7,792 bases of DNA, from the NCBI GenBank assembly GCA_937884735.1, contig CAKZYI010000392.1, positions 1 to 7,792 of the forward strand. The letters run 5' to 3'. The position numbers were made by a program, and so were the translations under genes. Each line of letters begins with the position of its first letter. Within the stretch, counting starts at the first letter, position 1. This document shows positions 1 through 6,274 of the stretch, piece by piece. This DNA is from an uncultured Pleurocapsa sp. GTDB lineage: Bacteria > Cyanobacteriota > Cyanobacteriia > Cyanobacteriales > Xenococcaceae. Under the pieces are notes generated by a model that was given only the letters and a program-made list of their open reading frames with translations, did not search any database and was not told the DNA's origin.

Positions 1-220
1 CTTGAAAGAACATTTGCTTTCATGATAAATGAAGCACACTGACTACAACCGTGCATATAAGTAAATAGTGCATTAATCGTGATACAAATCATTATATATC
101 TCTTCTAATCTTCACATAAAAAAAAGTAATTTTAAGTGCTTCGTACACCTATAGGGAAATTAAACACGACCCGATATTTTACTATAACAAATATTGTGTT
201 TAACTACTCTATAACATAGA

Positions 221-235
221 AACTTTTGAAAAGTT
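221..235. repeat. 15-bp perfect palindrome over the TTG start
   Basis: AACTTTT-G-AAAAGTT is a perfect 7-1-7 inverted repeat that overlaps the only possible start codon (TTG, 226-228) of the truncated membrane protein. It could be a chance AT-rich palindrome, an operator, or a scar at the point where the 5' part of the gene was lost. Bases 1-220 upstream of it contain no gene that I can support. Confidence 0.3.
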
Positions 236-1413
236 ACTTCAAAATACCTCTATATCTATCGGCAATCGCTTTATTTTCCATTCCTTTAGTGTTAACCCAT
301 GCTGCTACTAGTTTTGTCGATTTATTTGGCAATATTGGCACTTCTATTTTAGTTATGATGACTTATAACTTTTATAAAAATAAGCAGTTACCAAACTCTA
401 GCGAATTAATTATCGCACTGATCGGCTCGGCGATCGCAGCAAATACCAAAACTCAACTACAGCCTTTAGTCTTTCTAATTCTAATAATTGCAGGGATTAG
501 ATTAGCCTGGCTTTATAAAAAATCAAAATCATTGGTCAAATTAACCACAATTATCCCCATAACTTTGGTTGCAAGCATTATCATCTTTGCTACCCCCGTT
601 AAAAACACCGTTCTATATCAAAATCCTCTTTATCCGATTAAGATCCAAGTTGGTGGAATTGTTCTCAATCACAAGTTAAGTCCAGAAGCTTATGAAGGAG
701 GAAACCGCCAACAAAACTGGATCGAGTCAGTACTTGAAATCAATGCACCTCTGTTTTGGACACCAGATCAATGGAGTGAAAATCCTGAATTGAGCCGCAA
801 AGGAGGATTTTGGGGTGTTTATGTTGTATTCAATTTATTATTGTTGGTAGGATTTGCACTCAGAGAAATAGCGATCGACAAATCCCCCAACAAAAATGCT
901 GGGAATGAAGCAAAAGTAGCTTTGTTGGCAGCAATTGCCATGTCTATTGTGCCATTAAACTTTCCCCAGTCCCACGAATTAAGATACTTCATGTACTGGA
1001 TGATTTGTTTAGTATCTCTCAATCTATATTTGATTTCCTTACCCAAAAATAAACAATTAATCGGAAGATGGCTGCAACCAAAATACATGGGATTAGTACA
1101 CACTATATTTCTAACTATTATTTTGGCAAAAGTTGGCAGAATCTATGCTCAACCTTCCTTTATAACCCTGGACAAATATATCGCTTTTGGAGTCAAATCA
1201 GAATTTGTTAACCAAATAAAACCCAAGGAAAAAGTATGCTTATTGAGCAAACATATTGGGGAAAACACCCAAGCTGAACCTACCGCAGCCTTAAAATATG
1301 CTTTTTTGTACAGCTCTTACTTTCATCCCGAACTAGATTATGACTATTCCATTCGAGCAGCTTTAAATCCAGAAGCATGTGGCGATCGCACAATTATTCC
1401 TGGTAAATTATAA
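226..1413 (+). CDS. C-terminal part of a GT-C/GT39-like membrane glycosyltransferase, probably N-truncated
   Basis: This is a polytopic inner-membrane protein. Hydrophobic segments lie at about residues 8-28, 36-50, 60-73, 79-97, 106-122, 195-213, 230-245, 253-271 and 286-303, followed by a soluble C-terminal tail. The segments IPLVLTHAATSFVDLFGN (19-36) and VLYQNPLYPIKI (129-140), plus an ELRYFMYW motif (251-258), resemble the C-terminal half of GT-C fold transferases that use lipid-linked sugars in cell-surface polysaccharide synthesis. Such proteins normally carry a further 150-250 residues at the N-terminus with the catalytic first loop, and that part is missing here. The only start is a TTG at 226 with no Shine-Dalgarno sequence, and an in-frame TAG lies at 217-219. 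I therefore suspect a 5'-deleted gene, though the remaining 395 codons are intact. The next gene is convergent. The family assignment is by motif recall only; the sugar substrate is unknown. Confidence 0.6.
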   Translation: MKSYFKIPLYLSAIALFSIPLVLTHAATSFVDLFGNIGTSILVMMTYNFYKNKQLPNSSELIIALIGSAIAANTKTQLQPLVFLILIIAGIRLAWLYKKSKSLVKLTTIIPITLVASIIIFATPVKNTVLYQNPLYPIKIQVGGIVLNHKLSPEAYEGGNRQQNWIESVLEINAPLFWTPDQWSENPELSRKGGFWGVYVVFNLLLLVGFALREIAIDKSPNKNAGNEAKVALLAAIAMSIVPLNFPQSHELRYFMYWMICLVSLNLYLISLPKNKQLIGRWLQPKYMGLVHTIFLTIILAKVGRIYAQPSFITLDKYIAFGVKSEFVNQIKPKEKVCLLSKHIGENTQAEPTAALKYAFLYSSYFHPELDYDYSIRAALNPEACGDRTIIPGKL

Positions 1414-1415
1414 AC

Positions 1416-1435
1416 AAAAACGCGATCGCTTTTTT
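1416..1435. terminator. Weak bidirectional terminator candidate built on a HIP1 octamer
   Basis: Five A's (1416-1420), the HIP1 octamer GCGATCGC (1422-1429) and six T's (1430-1435) form a short symmetrical element between two convergent genes, just after the TAA at 1411-1413. The T-run suits termination on the plus strand and the A-run suits the minus strand. The hairpin itself is weak: a 2-bp GC stem with a GATC loop, one mismatch, then A-T pairs. This is a position-based guess. Confidence 0.25.
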
Positions 1436-1456
1436 ATTGAGTTTCCTCAAGAGTAT

Positions 1457-2755
1457 TTAGTCAGGGAAAGTATCGGTAATACCGTCAATGCTGACTGTAA
1501 CGCTAGCACTGCTAACATTTCCGCTGCCATCTTCCATGGTATAGCTAAAAGTGTCTGTTCCTACTTGGTTTTCATTTAATAATTCAAATTTACTATTAGG
1601 ATCGTATTCAAAAATACCATTGCTATATATAGTCACTAAAGCACCCGAAGAGAGAGTTTGTTGTCCTGTGGTAATAACCTCAAGATTGTCACCCAAATCA
1701 TTAGTTAGTACATTACCAGTAACGCTATTATCTTCATCAGTAGTAATTTCATCATCAATAGCAGAAGCAGGCTTAAACACTGTTTCTGAGGATACATCGT
1801 TAGGGATAAATAGTCCTCCGCTAGAAATAAGATCTAATCCACCCTGTCCTGATGCAGCAGAAGTGTTTTTAGGAAAGTCACTCAAACCAACCAAATCGCT
1901 ATTGGAGCTAATATCTCCTGGGAATAAAGCATAGCCATATACTGTATCGCCCGAATCAATTCCTAAAGATGCAATTGAGACAAATATACCGTGAATATTT
2001 TGACCGCCCAGAGAAGCCGTTAATTTGGGTGCATTCCAATCGGACTGATTTTGCAAAACACTTGTTTTGATGTTTATACCAGAATTTCCCCAAGTACTTT
2101 TAGGAAGATCGATTAAACTACCAAATTGACTGGGATTTCCATTAGCATCTACTCCTGTTATGGCTGCAATTTTGAATGGATCGTTACCGCCACGTTCTAA
2201 TAATAGAAACCCTGCCTTGTCTTCAAATCCATCTTTGACGATTAAACCACTTTTTATTATAAAATCGACTCGTTCTATATTGTTGAGGTTTGTTCCTCCA
2301 TTATTAGCAAAAACGTTGTCTGTACCACCATTAATAAAGTCACTTCTAACAGCATTTTCCATGGTAAAAATAGCAGAACTACCGATTGAGTCATTGCTGC
2401 CAGTTTCTAGAAAATAAATATGTCTTTCTCCTGAAACATTACTATTGTCAACTCGCTGAAATCTTGCCTCATCAACTAATTGCAAAATAGAATAATCTTT
2501 CCCATCTACAGTAAAACCATTTAGTTTTATGTTTGTTCCTGTTCCATATTCCTTGGTATTGCAATTATTATCACGGTCGCACACGTTACCGCTGCTAGAT
2601 TCAGCATTAACATCTCTTGTCTCTAAAGAATCTATACCTACGGGAACGGAGCTAGCATTAGATAATGCTGGATTAACAATTATAGAGCCTATCGCAATAG
2701 CACTAAAAAAACTAATTCTGCATAACTTATAAAATATTTTATTCAACATCATCAT
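1457..2755 (-). CDS. Secreted protein with a C-terminal VCBS/cadherin-like module
   Basis: This is a 432-residue exported protein. Residues 1-36 form a signal peptide: a basic n-region, a hydrophobic stretch around FFSAIAIGSIIV, and a likely cut near ALSNAS. Residues 40-320 are a Gly/Asn/Ser-rich, beta-type region that I cannot assign. It includes NIERVDFIIKSG (159-170) and GFLLLERGGNDPFKIAAIT (182-200), and it carries a Cys59/Cys65 pair that could form a disulfide. Residues 333-425 match the VCBS/bacterial cadherin-like pattern: DDEITTDEDNSVTGNVLTND, then NGIFEYDP, then TDTFSYTMEDGSG. Proteins with such modules usually act in adhesion or in the extracellular matrix. Only one module is present and there is no sorting signal after it, so this is a short example. 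The start is the first of three consecutive ATGs; no Shine-Dalgarno sequence is visible. It is transcribed alone, convergent to the glycosyltransferase remnant. Confidence 0.85.
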   Translation of the reverse strand: MMMLNKIFYKLCRISFFSAIAIGSIIVNPALSNASSVPVGIDSLETRDVNAESSSGNVCDRDNNCNTKEYGTGTNIKLNGFTVDGKDYSILQLVDEARFQRVDNSNVSGERHIYFLETGSNDSIGSSAIFTMENAVRSDFINGGTDNVFANNGGTNLNNIERVDFIIKSGLIVKDGFEDKAGFLLLERGGNDPFKIAAITGVDANGNPSQFGSLIDLPKSTWGNSGINIKTSVLQNQSDWNAPKLTASLGGQNIHGIFVSIASLGIDSGDTVYGYALFPGDISSNSDLVGLSDFPKNTSAASGQGGLDLISSGGLFIPNDVSSETVFKPASAIDDEITTDEDNSVTGNVLTNDLGDNLEVITTGQQTLSSGALVTIYSNGIFEYDPNSKFELLNENQVGTDTFSYTMEDGSGNVSSASVTVSIDGITDTFPD

Positions 2756-2882
2756 ATTGTTTCGTCAATTTTTATAAATCAAATCTAACAATAGAAAAGC
2801 GTCTCGTAAATTAACAGAAATACCTATTTTTACTATGAAGGAACTGTGTTTAAATTAGATATTTTATGTATTTCAGATAAAG

Positions 2883-2940
2883 AAAATAATTTATTCAAAT
2901 GCAATATTAATAAAATTATGTTTTTATACTGCATTATTTT
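2883..2940. repeat. AT-rich inverted repeat
   Basis: AAAATAAT at 2883-2890 is mirrored by ATTATTTT at 2933-2940. Inside it, AATGCA (2898-2903) faces TGCATT (2930-2935), and ATAAAA (2910-2915) faces TTTTAT (2922-2927). The arms cannot all pair at once, and the base composition makes chance palindromes likely. The structure could end leftover transcription in this long gap. Confidence 0.2.
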
Positions 2941-3017
2941 CAAAAAAACTATCGATATTTTCACTAAGCTTTTGATTTAATTTTTATTATTAATGCGATC
3001 GCTTTAGGTACTATCAA

Positions 3018-3224
3018 CTAAAATATTTTGGAACTAGAATAATTGCTACTAGCATCTAAAGTAGTAATTAGATCTTTTAAAGGATTTGGATGTATTAAAT
3101 TATTCTTAAAAACCTTAAAGCCATACTTGCAATACCAAAATAGCTTTTCTATTGTTGCAGTGTAAATATCTGTTTTAACTGCATAGTAAATATATTGCAG
3201 ACAACTGTTTTGTAAACTGATGAA
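3018..3224 (-). pseudogene. Possible gene remnant: 68-codon open frame without a start codon
   Basis: Reading the minus strand from 3224 down to a TAG at 3018-3020 gives 68 sense codons. The translation has a protein-like look, including QYIYYAVKTDIYTATIEKLF and WYCKYGFKVFKNNLIHPNPL. There is no ATG, and TAG and TAA stops lie directly upstream. A start-less open frame of this length in very AT-rich DNA could be the decayed 3' end of a gene, but it could also be chance. I do not recognise the family. It lies in an otherwise empty gap, close to a HIP1 octamer. Confidence 0.2.
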
Positions 3225-3313
3225 CTATTAGATGTGGGCTTAAATAAAGCAACCATTTGTAAATTTAAAACCAAAATTGAGTATTATATCTACAATATTA
3301 GGTATTTTTATTT

Positions 3314-4231
3314 ATGTACAAACAAATCGTATCAGTAATTTTTGGCTGTGTTATCTCTTTGCAGCCATCATCTGCTTTAGGGGAAAATGATTTAGCCAAT
3401 AATTTATCAGAAAATGGTTCTCAAGAAAACTATACGGGATTCATGGTAGAAGATGATGATGGCTATTTTCAGCCAATAGAAAAGATAACCTTAGAAAATA
3501 CTAAAAATTGTCCTGATATAGCACCAGGAAAAAAAGTAACATTTGTTTCAGATAGTATGGCAACTGCTGACAACCGTAGAGTAATTATTACCAATAATAC
3601 TCAAAACGAAAATAATAATTCTATATTTGGTAATAATAATACTGCGCCTTTTACAGATCGAGAATACACTCGTGACTTTATTTCTGAAGATATTAAAATT
3701 GCGATCGGCTCACAGCATATTGATAAAAAGTTTATCGTATCAGAAGGACAAAATTTGTTTGGATACGAAATTATAGACGTTGAAGAAAAAAACGGTCAAG
3801 AGATTGAAACAATAGTCGAAACAGGGCAATTTTCCCTCATAGTAGAAACTCCAAAATTCGATAGAGAAAAATTGGCGCATCTGCAAAATGCACTAGAAAA
3901 AACTGGTTCAGAAGATACAGAATTGAGCCGACAAATTAGAGAATCTTTGCGAGAAAATCCGATCGCAATTCCTGATTCTTCATATTGTGATTCATTGAAA
4001 AGAAAATTTGAATACGAAGACACAAATGTATTTCCCAACAGTTTACCAGGCTCAGAAAACCCAATATATAAATATGACCCCTCTCCAGATTTTGAAAGCC
4101 AAAATGAGCGAGAGCGTGAACTTATAGATGAACTTATGGAGCGCAACCGCCAAGAATATCAAAATGACTATTGGACGCAACCCAAACCCAGTCCACACAT
4201 AGAAGATTGGCAAAGAGAAAACTCAAAGTAG
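3314..4231 (+). CDS. Secreted Asn-rich protein of unknown function
   Basis: This is a 305-residue protein that I do not recognise. Residues 1-23 form a typical signal peptide ending SSALG, so the product is probably exported to the periplasm or outside. After it come an acidic stretch (EDDDG, 46-50), an Asn-rich low-complexity stretch at about 94-109, and a folded-looking part at 115-180 with alternating hydrophobic residues (KKFIVSEGQNLFGYEIIDVE). A charged, probably helical section follows (182-215), then a polar C-terminus rich in Glu, Arg, Pro and Gln that is probably disordered. Only Cys66 and Cys225 remain in the mature protein and could form a disulfide. The start is the first ATG, with an AGGT about 10 bp upstream as a weak ribosome-binding site. 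The gene is monocistronic and convergent with the FeoA pair. Confidence 0.8.
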   Translation: MYKQIVSVIFGCVISLQPSSALGENDLANNLSENGSQENYTGFMVEDDDGYFQPIEKITLENTKNCPDIAPGKKVTFVSDSMATADNRRVIITNNTQNENNNSIFGNNNTAPFTDREYTRDFISEDIKIAIGSQHIDKKFIVSEGQNLFGYEIIDVEEKNGQEIETIVETGQFSLIVETPKFDREKLAHLQNALEKTGSEDTELSRQIRESLRENPIAIPDSSYCDSLKRKFEYEDTNVFPNSLPGSENPIYKYDPSPDFESQNERERELIDELMERNRQEYQNDYWTQPKPSPHIEDWQRENSK

Positions 4232-4288
4232 AATTTAATTGTATTTAGTAGATTGATTATGCCTTCTAATGCGGTGTATTTAGAAATG

Positions 4289-4543
4289 CTATAAATCTTC
4301 CTCTGTATAAACATCAATGCAAAGGGCATTAGCTTCTGGCTTGGAAAGAATAATGATCTTTTCTTCCAACATAATTTGTACCGCACCTTCTGCTAAGTTT
4401 AAATTTAGCACTACAAAAGAAATGCCAGGGGTTAATCCTTTAGATATCAATTTACCGATATAACCACCATAAATTGCGCTGTATCCAGCTACAATTCCAA
4501 CCGAACCCAAAGACAATTCAGAAATATTAGTTTTAATTTTCAT
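4289..4543 (-). CDS. feoA: FeoA-family protein (ferrous iron transport accessory), second gene of the pair
   Basis: The 84 residues fit the usual size and pattern of FeoA, a small cytosolic SH3-like protein that works with the ferrous iron permease FeoB at the inner membrane. The family pattern is visible: a short strand GSVGIVAGY (13-21), KLISKGLTPGISFVVL (31-46) corresponding to the conserved L..LGl.PG turn, and a final strand with the ILSKPEANALCIDV block (65-78), like the usual ...L...EA..I.V ending. It starts 9 bp after the stop of the other FeoA gene and is surely co-transcribed with it. No feoB follows: the operon runs into the convergent gene ending at 4231. No strong Shine-Dalgarno sequence precedes the ATG. 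FeoA-domain identity is fairly certain; its partner is not. Confidence 0.82.
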   Translation of the reverse strand: MKIKTNISELSLGSVGIVAGYSAIYGGYIGKLISKGLTPGISFVVLNLNLAEGAVQIMLEEKIIILSKPEANALCIDVYTEEDL

Positions 4544-4552
4544 TATTTTTAT

Positions 4553-4912
4553 TTAACCAGCAGAAACAGCTACAATTTTGCGGGCAATCTCTGCACCGAT
4601 ACCAACTAATTTATTACCAAGGCTGACAACAACCGAGCCATTGTTGGTTTTACTAACTAATTCAAGGGTTACTCCTGGCTTGATTTTCAGCTCCTTTAGC
4701 TGATTGGCAATATTTTCATCAGTGTGTACTTCTGTAATCAAAAGTGAATTCTCTACGGTAGCTTGACTAATAAAATCACTATTAGGAGATAAATTCAACT
4801 GTTTCGTTGCACGAACTACAGATTTATCAGAAATATTTCCAATAAAAACAAGCTTTTTAAATTGCTTTCTACCTGAAAGATGGCGATGTTTAAGATTTAT
4901 AGTACGAATCAT
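4553..4912 (-). CDS. FeoA-domain protein with an N-terminal extension, first gene of the pair
   Basis: This 119-residue protein has a FeoA core at about 55-118: LLITEVHTDENIANQLKELK, then KPGVTLELVS, then VVVSLGNKLVGIGAEIA and RKIVAV. This is the L..L.i.PG turn followed by the typical closing strand and helix. Residues 1-54 are an extra, basic N-terminal part (HRHLSGRKQFKK) not found in ordinary 75-85 residue FeoA proteins. It may be an additional domain or an eroded second FeoA copy. The ATG at 4912 is the only good start; an AGG sits almost on top of it, so translation may be weak or leaderless-like. The gene leads the two-gene operon, and the promoter and Fur-like palindromes lie directly upstream. 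A role in ferrous iron uptake is inferred from the family. Confidence 0.8.
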   Translation of the reverse strand: MIRTINLKHRHLSGRKQFKKLVFIGNISDKSVVRATKQLNLSPNSDFISQATVENSLLITEVHTDENIANQLKELKIKPGVTLELVSKTNNGSVVVSLGNKLVGIGAEIARKIVAVSAG

Positions 4913-4921
4913 ACCTAATAA

Positions 4922-4940
4922 AATTTATTGACAGTAATTA
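4922..4940. promoter_or_regulatory. Imperfect 19-bp Fur-like box, promoter-distal copy
   Basis: This site shares the core TTATTGACARTAATT with the perfect palindrome 56 bp further on. Around the central A at 4931 most arm positions pair, with mismatches at three positions. It lies between the predicted transcription start and the ATG of the first FeoA gene, where a bound repressor would block elongation. Confidence 0.45.
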
Positions 4941-4953
4941 TTATTTAAGTGCC

Positions 4954-4980
4954 ATTATATACATATAGCGTGAATGTAAA
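4954..4980 (-). promoter_or_regulatory. Predicted promoter of the FeoA operon
   Basis: On the minus strand a perfect TATAAT -10 box lies at 4954-4959, with TTTACA at 4975-4980 as the best -35 candidate; the 15-bp spacer is short. Transcription would begin near 4947, giving a leader of about 35 nt before the ATG at 4912. The -35 overlaps the left end of the perfect palindrome at 4978-4996. Confidence 0.5.
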
Positions 4981-4996
4981 TTATTGACAATAATTT
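4978..4996. promoter_or_regulatory. Perfect 19-bp 9-1-9 palindrome, Fur-family operator candidate
   Basis: AAATTATTG-A-CAATAATTT is a perfect inverted repeat with 9-bp arms and one central base, the same architecture and length as the classical Fur box. It overlaps the -35 of the predicted feoA promoter, and a second, imperfect copy sits at 4922-4940. Iron-dependent repression by a Fur-type regulator is the natural inference next to FeoA genes. The site could also influence the divergent DUF1400 gene starting at 5133. Confidence 0.55.
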
Positions 4997-5083
4997 TAAA
5001 TAGATTTAATAAATGTCACCCATTTACAGATGTAGTAATGTTTTGTATTAAATAATTGCCCAAGGCATAACTTAGAAAGATCG

Positions 5084-5109
5084 GTCGTATCATAAAATTG
5101 AAGTACGAC
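5084..5109. repeat. Short inverted repeat upstream of the DUF1400 gene
   Basis: GTCGTA (5084-5089) and TACGAC (5104-5109) form a 6-bp inverted repeat with a 14-nt spacer, 24-49 bp before the ATG at 5133. An outer ATC/GAT pair (5080-5082 and 5113-5115) could lengthen it. It may be an operator half-site pair or a leader hairpin. Confidence 0.3.
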
Positions 5110-5132
5110 TTTGATATTAGGGAAATAATACA

Positions 5133-5708
5133 ATGCAAAAAATAAACATCTTGAAATGCTGGCAAAAAACAGGAATAATGATGTTTGTAGCTAGTACTTC
5201 GCTCTTATTTCAGGCACAAAAAGCGATCGCTTCAGAAGAGGTTATCTTTAAATATGGTGGTGCAACCCAATCCGTATCTTTAGAGGAATTACAAACTTTT
5301 GCCAACACAGGAGAAATCTCTTCTGCATTGGACTTCTTGCTTAAATTTGGCAAGCAAAATCCTTTTATAATTCGTTGGATACTGACACAGCAGTTTCCCG
5401 CTAACACCAAGCTGATTTACGATTTACTCAATACCGCCCCAGGAGAATACGCCCTAAGCCAAACTGGTAATGTTGTAAGTGCCAAGTCAGAAAGAGCAAA
5501 TGTTAAAGCGTTAAGAGGGGCATTAGTAGCATCGGCTAGTGATGATAATTTGATTTCCTTGATTGAACTATTAGAGAAATATCCTACGAAAGAAGTTTAT
5601 GTAGACGGCAAAATATTATCTCAAGTACAGCGAGACTTGGCTGGCTTTATCAGTGAGACTAATAAAATATATCAAAATACTTTTAAGTCTTTGACTAAAT
5701 TTCATTAA
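5133..5708 (+). CDS. Exported stand-alone DUF1400 protein
   Basis: The 191 residues start with a signal peptide (1-34; basic KCWQKTG, hydrophobic IMMFVASTSLLF, likely cut after AIA). Residues 35-168 match my recollection of DUF1400, a cyanobacterial domain usually found ahead of an alpha/beta hydrolase. Visible pattern elements are EEVIFKYGGATQSVSLEEL followed by TFANTGEIS, then RWILTQQFP, then ALRGALVASASDDNLISLIE and YPTKEVYVDG. No hydrolase domain follows: the protein ends in a short polar helix, so no catalytic nucleophile elbow (GxSxG) is present. It is probably a periplasmic accessory or regulatory protein; the biochemical role is unknown. The start is supported by the signal peptide and by AGGGA 9 bp upstream of the ATG. 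The gene is divergent from the FeoA pair. Confidence 0.8.
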   Translation: MQKINILKCWQKTGIMMFVASTSLLFQAQKAIASEEVIFKYGGATQSVSLEELQTFANTGEISSALDFLLKFGKQNPFIIRWILTQQFPANTKLIYDLLNTAPGEYALSQTGNVVSAKSERANVKALRGALVASASDDNLISLIELLEKYPTKEVYVDGKILSQVQRDLAGFISETNKIYQNTFKSLTKFH

Positions 5709-5732
5709 TCATTTATAAGTTTAAAAATTATG

Positions 5733-5780
5733 TCTCATTGCTTATAGTCTTTGAGAAGAAAGAGCCATAAGATAATGAGA
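5733..5780 (+). promoter_or_regulatory. 48-nt structured hairpin in the spacer after the DUF1400 gene
   Basis: A three-part stem is visible: TCTCATT/AATGAGA (7 bp, 5733-5739 with 5774-5780), CTTAT/ATAAG (5 bp, 5741-5745 with 5767-5771) and TCTTT/AAAGA (5 bp, 5748-5752 with 5759-5763). Small internal loops separate them and GAGAAG closes the stem. Seventeen pairs in a 98-bp spacer are more than expected by chance. There is no T-run after it, so a simple intrinsic terminator is unlikely. A leader structure for the next gene, an mRNA-processing site or a stability element is possible. Confidence 0.45.
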
Positions 5781-5806
5781 GAAATATACTTAATACTTAA
5801 ACTTTA

Positions 5807-6265
5807 ATGCTTACCTATAACGAAGAATCTCTAGAAGTTAAAAAAATATCGGCGGAAGAACAAAAAAAAGAAGAGCGAATGCGCGACGTTACTTTATTGC
5901 TTCAGCAGATAGTAGAGAGGGAAGAGACATCATTAAAGCTAATTATTGACTGTTTGATCGATGTGGGTTCAATCAACTACGCTAACGCTAAATTATCTAA
6001 TCCTCCCCTCAATAAAATGATGAAGGTATTAGTTGGTTATATAAAACCCATTGCGCGCATGGTTGCCCTTGGTTGGTTAAAAAAGAATCTCCCCGATCTT
6101 CTGACGGCTTGGTTGGAAGGTAAAATATCCTTTGAACCCGTACCTATTAACGAGGAGGAAGCTATTACAGGAGACTTAGAAACAGTTCCCAATGCCAAAC
6201 CTAAAGATGACGGCGTCAGTAATAGTATTGAGGCTGCTCCTTTTACAGAATCCTTTGGAAATTGA
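5807..6265 (+). CDS. Small cyanobacterial hypothetical protein
   Basis: This 152-residue protein has no signal peptide and is probably cytoplasmic or peripherally membrane-associated. Residues 8-40 are highly charged and helical (KKISAEEQKKEERMRD), possibly coiled-coil. The core at 26-110 looks conserved in type: LLQQIVEREETSLKLIIDCL, then IDVGSINYANAKL, PLNKMMKVLVGYIKPIARM, and WLKKNLPDLLTAWLEGKISF. The two Trp-containing amphipathic helices near the end could bind a membrane or a partner. Residues 111-152 are an acidic, disordered tail. I believe similar proteins occur widely in cyanobacteria but know no function. The ATG at 5807 lacks a clear ribosome-binding site; Met25 is an alternative start just before the conserved-looking part. 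The stop lies 9 bp from the end of the convergent next gene. Confidence 0.75.
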   Translation: MLTYNEESLEVKKISAEEQKKEERMRDVTLLLQQIVEREETSLKLIIDCLIDVGSINYANAKLSNPPLNKMMKVLVGYIKPIARMVALGWLKKNLPDLLTAWLEGKISFEPVPINEEEAITGDLETVPNAKPKDDGVSNSIEAAPFTESFGN

Positions 6266-6274
6266 GCCGTGTAA

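Larger units (their letters stand above)
2756..3313. other. 558-bp AT-rich intergenic region between divergent secreted-protein genes
   Basis: This region separates the VCBS-type gene (-) from the Asn-rich secreted protein gene (+), so both promoters should lie here, but no convincing -35/-10 pair stands out. It holds one HIP1 octamer at 2995-3002, an AT-rich inverted repeat at 2883-2940, and a start-less minus-strand open frame at 3018-3224 (listed separately). The rest shows no coding signal on either strand. Confidence 0.6.

Noticed and set aside
1..42. Plus-strand frame ending in TGA at 40-42 that could be the tail of an upstream gene.
   Set aside because: Thirteen codons carry no recognisable signal.
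1..92. Minus-strand open frame starting with ATG at 92 and running off the left edge (about 30 codons, Cys-rich).
   Set aside because: It is too short to be significant in AT-rich DNA, has an odd composition, and only a poor Shine-Dalgarno sequence; it cannot be told from chance.
1551..2732. Several plus-strand open frames of 67-127 codons opposite the VCBS-type gene.
   Set aside because: They are antisense shadows of a gene with a signal peptide and a recognisable domain; none has its own signal.
3796..4146. A 116-codon minus-strand frame inside the Asn-rich protein gene.
   Set aside because: Ser/Phe/Arg-rich shadow of the acidic plus-strand protein; the opposite strand has the signal peptide and better composition.
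4264..4285. TTCTAA/TTAGAA hairpin between the two convergent genes, considered as a terminator.
   Set aside because: The stem has only 6 bp, is A-T rich with a 10-nt loop, and lacks a T-run; chance is likely.
4928..4996. TTGACA hexamers inside both palindromes, considered as plus-strand -35 boxes for the DUF1400 gene.
   Set aside because: No good -10 box lies at 16-18 bp from either; the palindromic explanation fits better.
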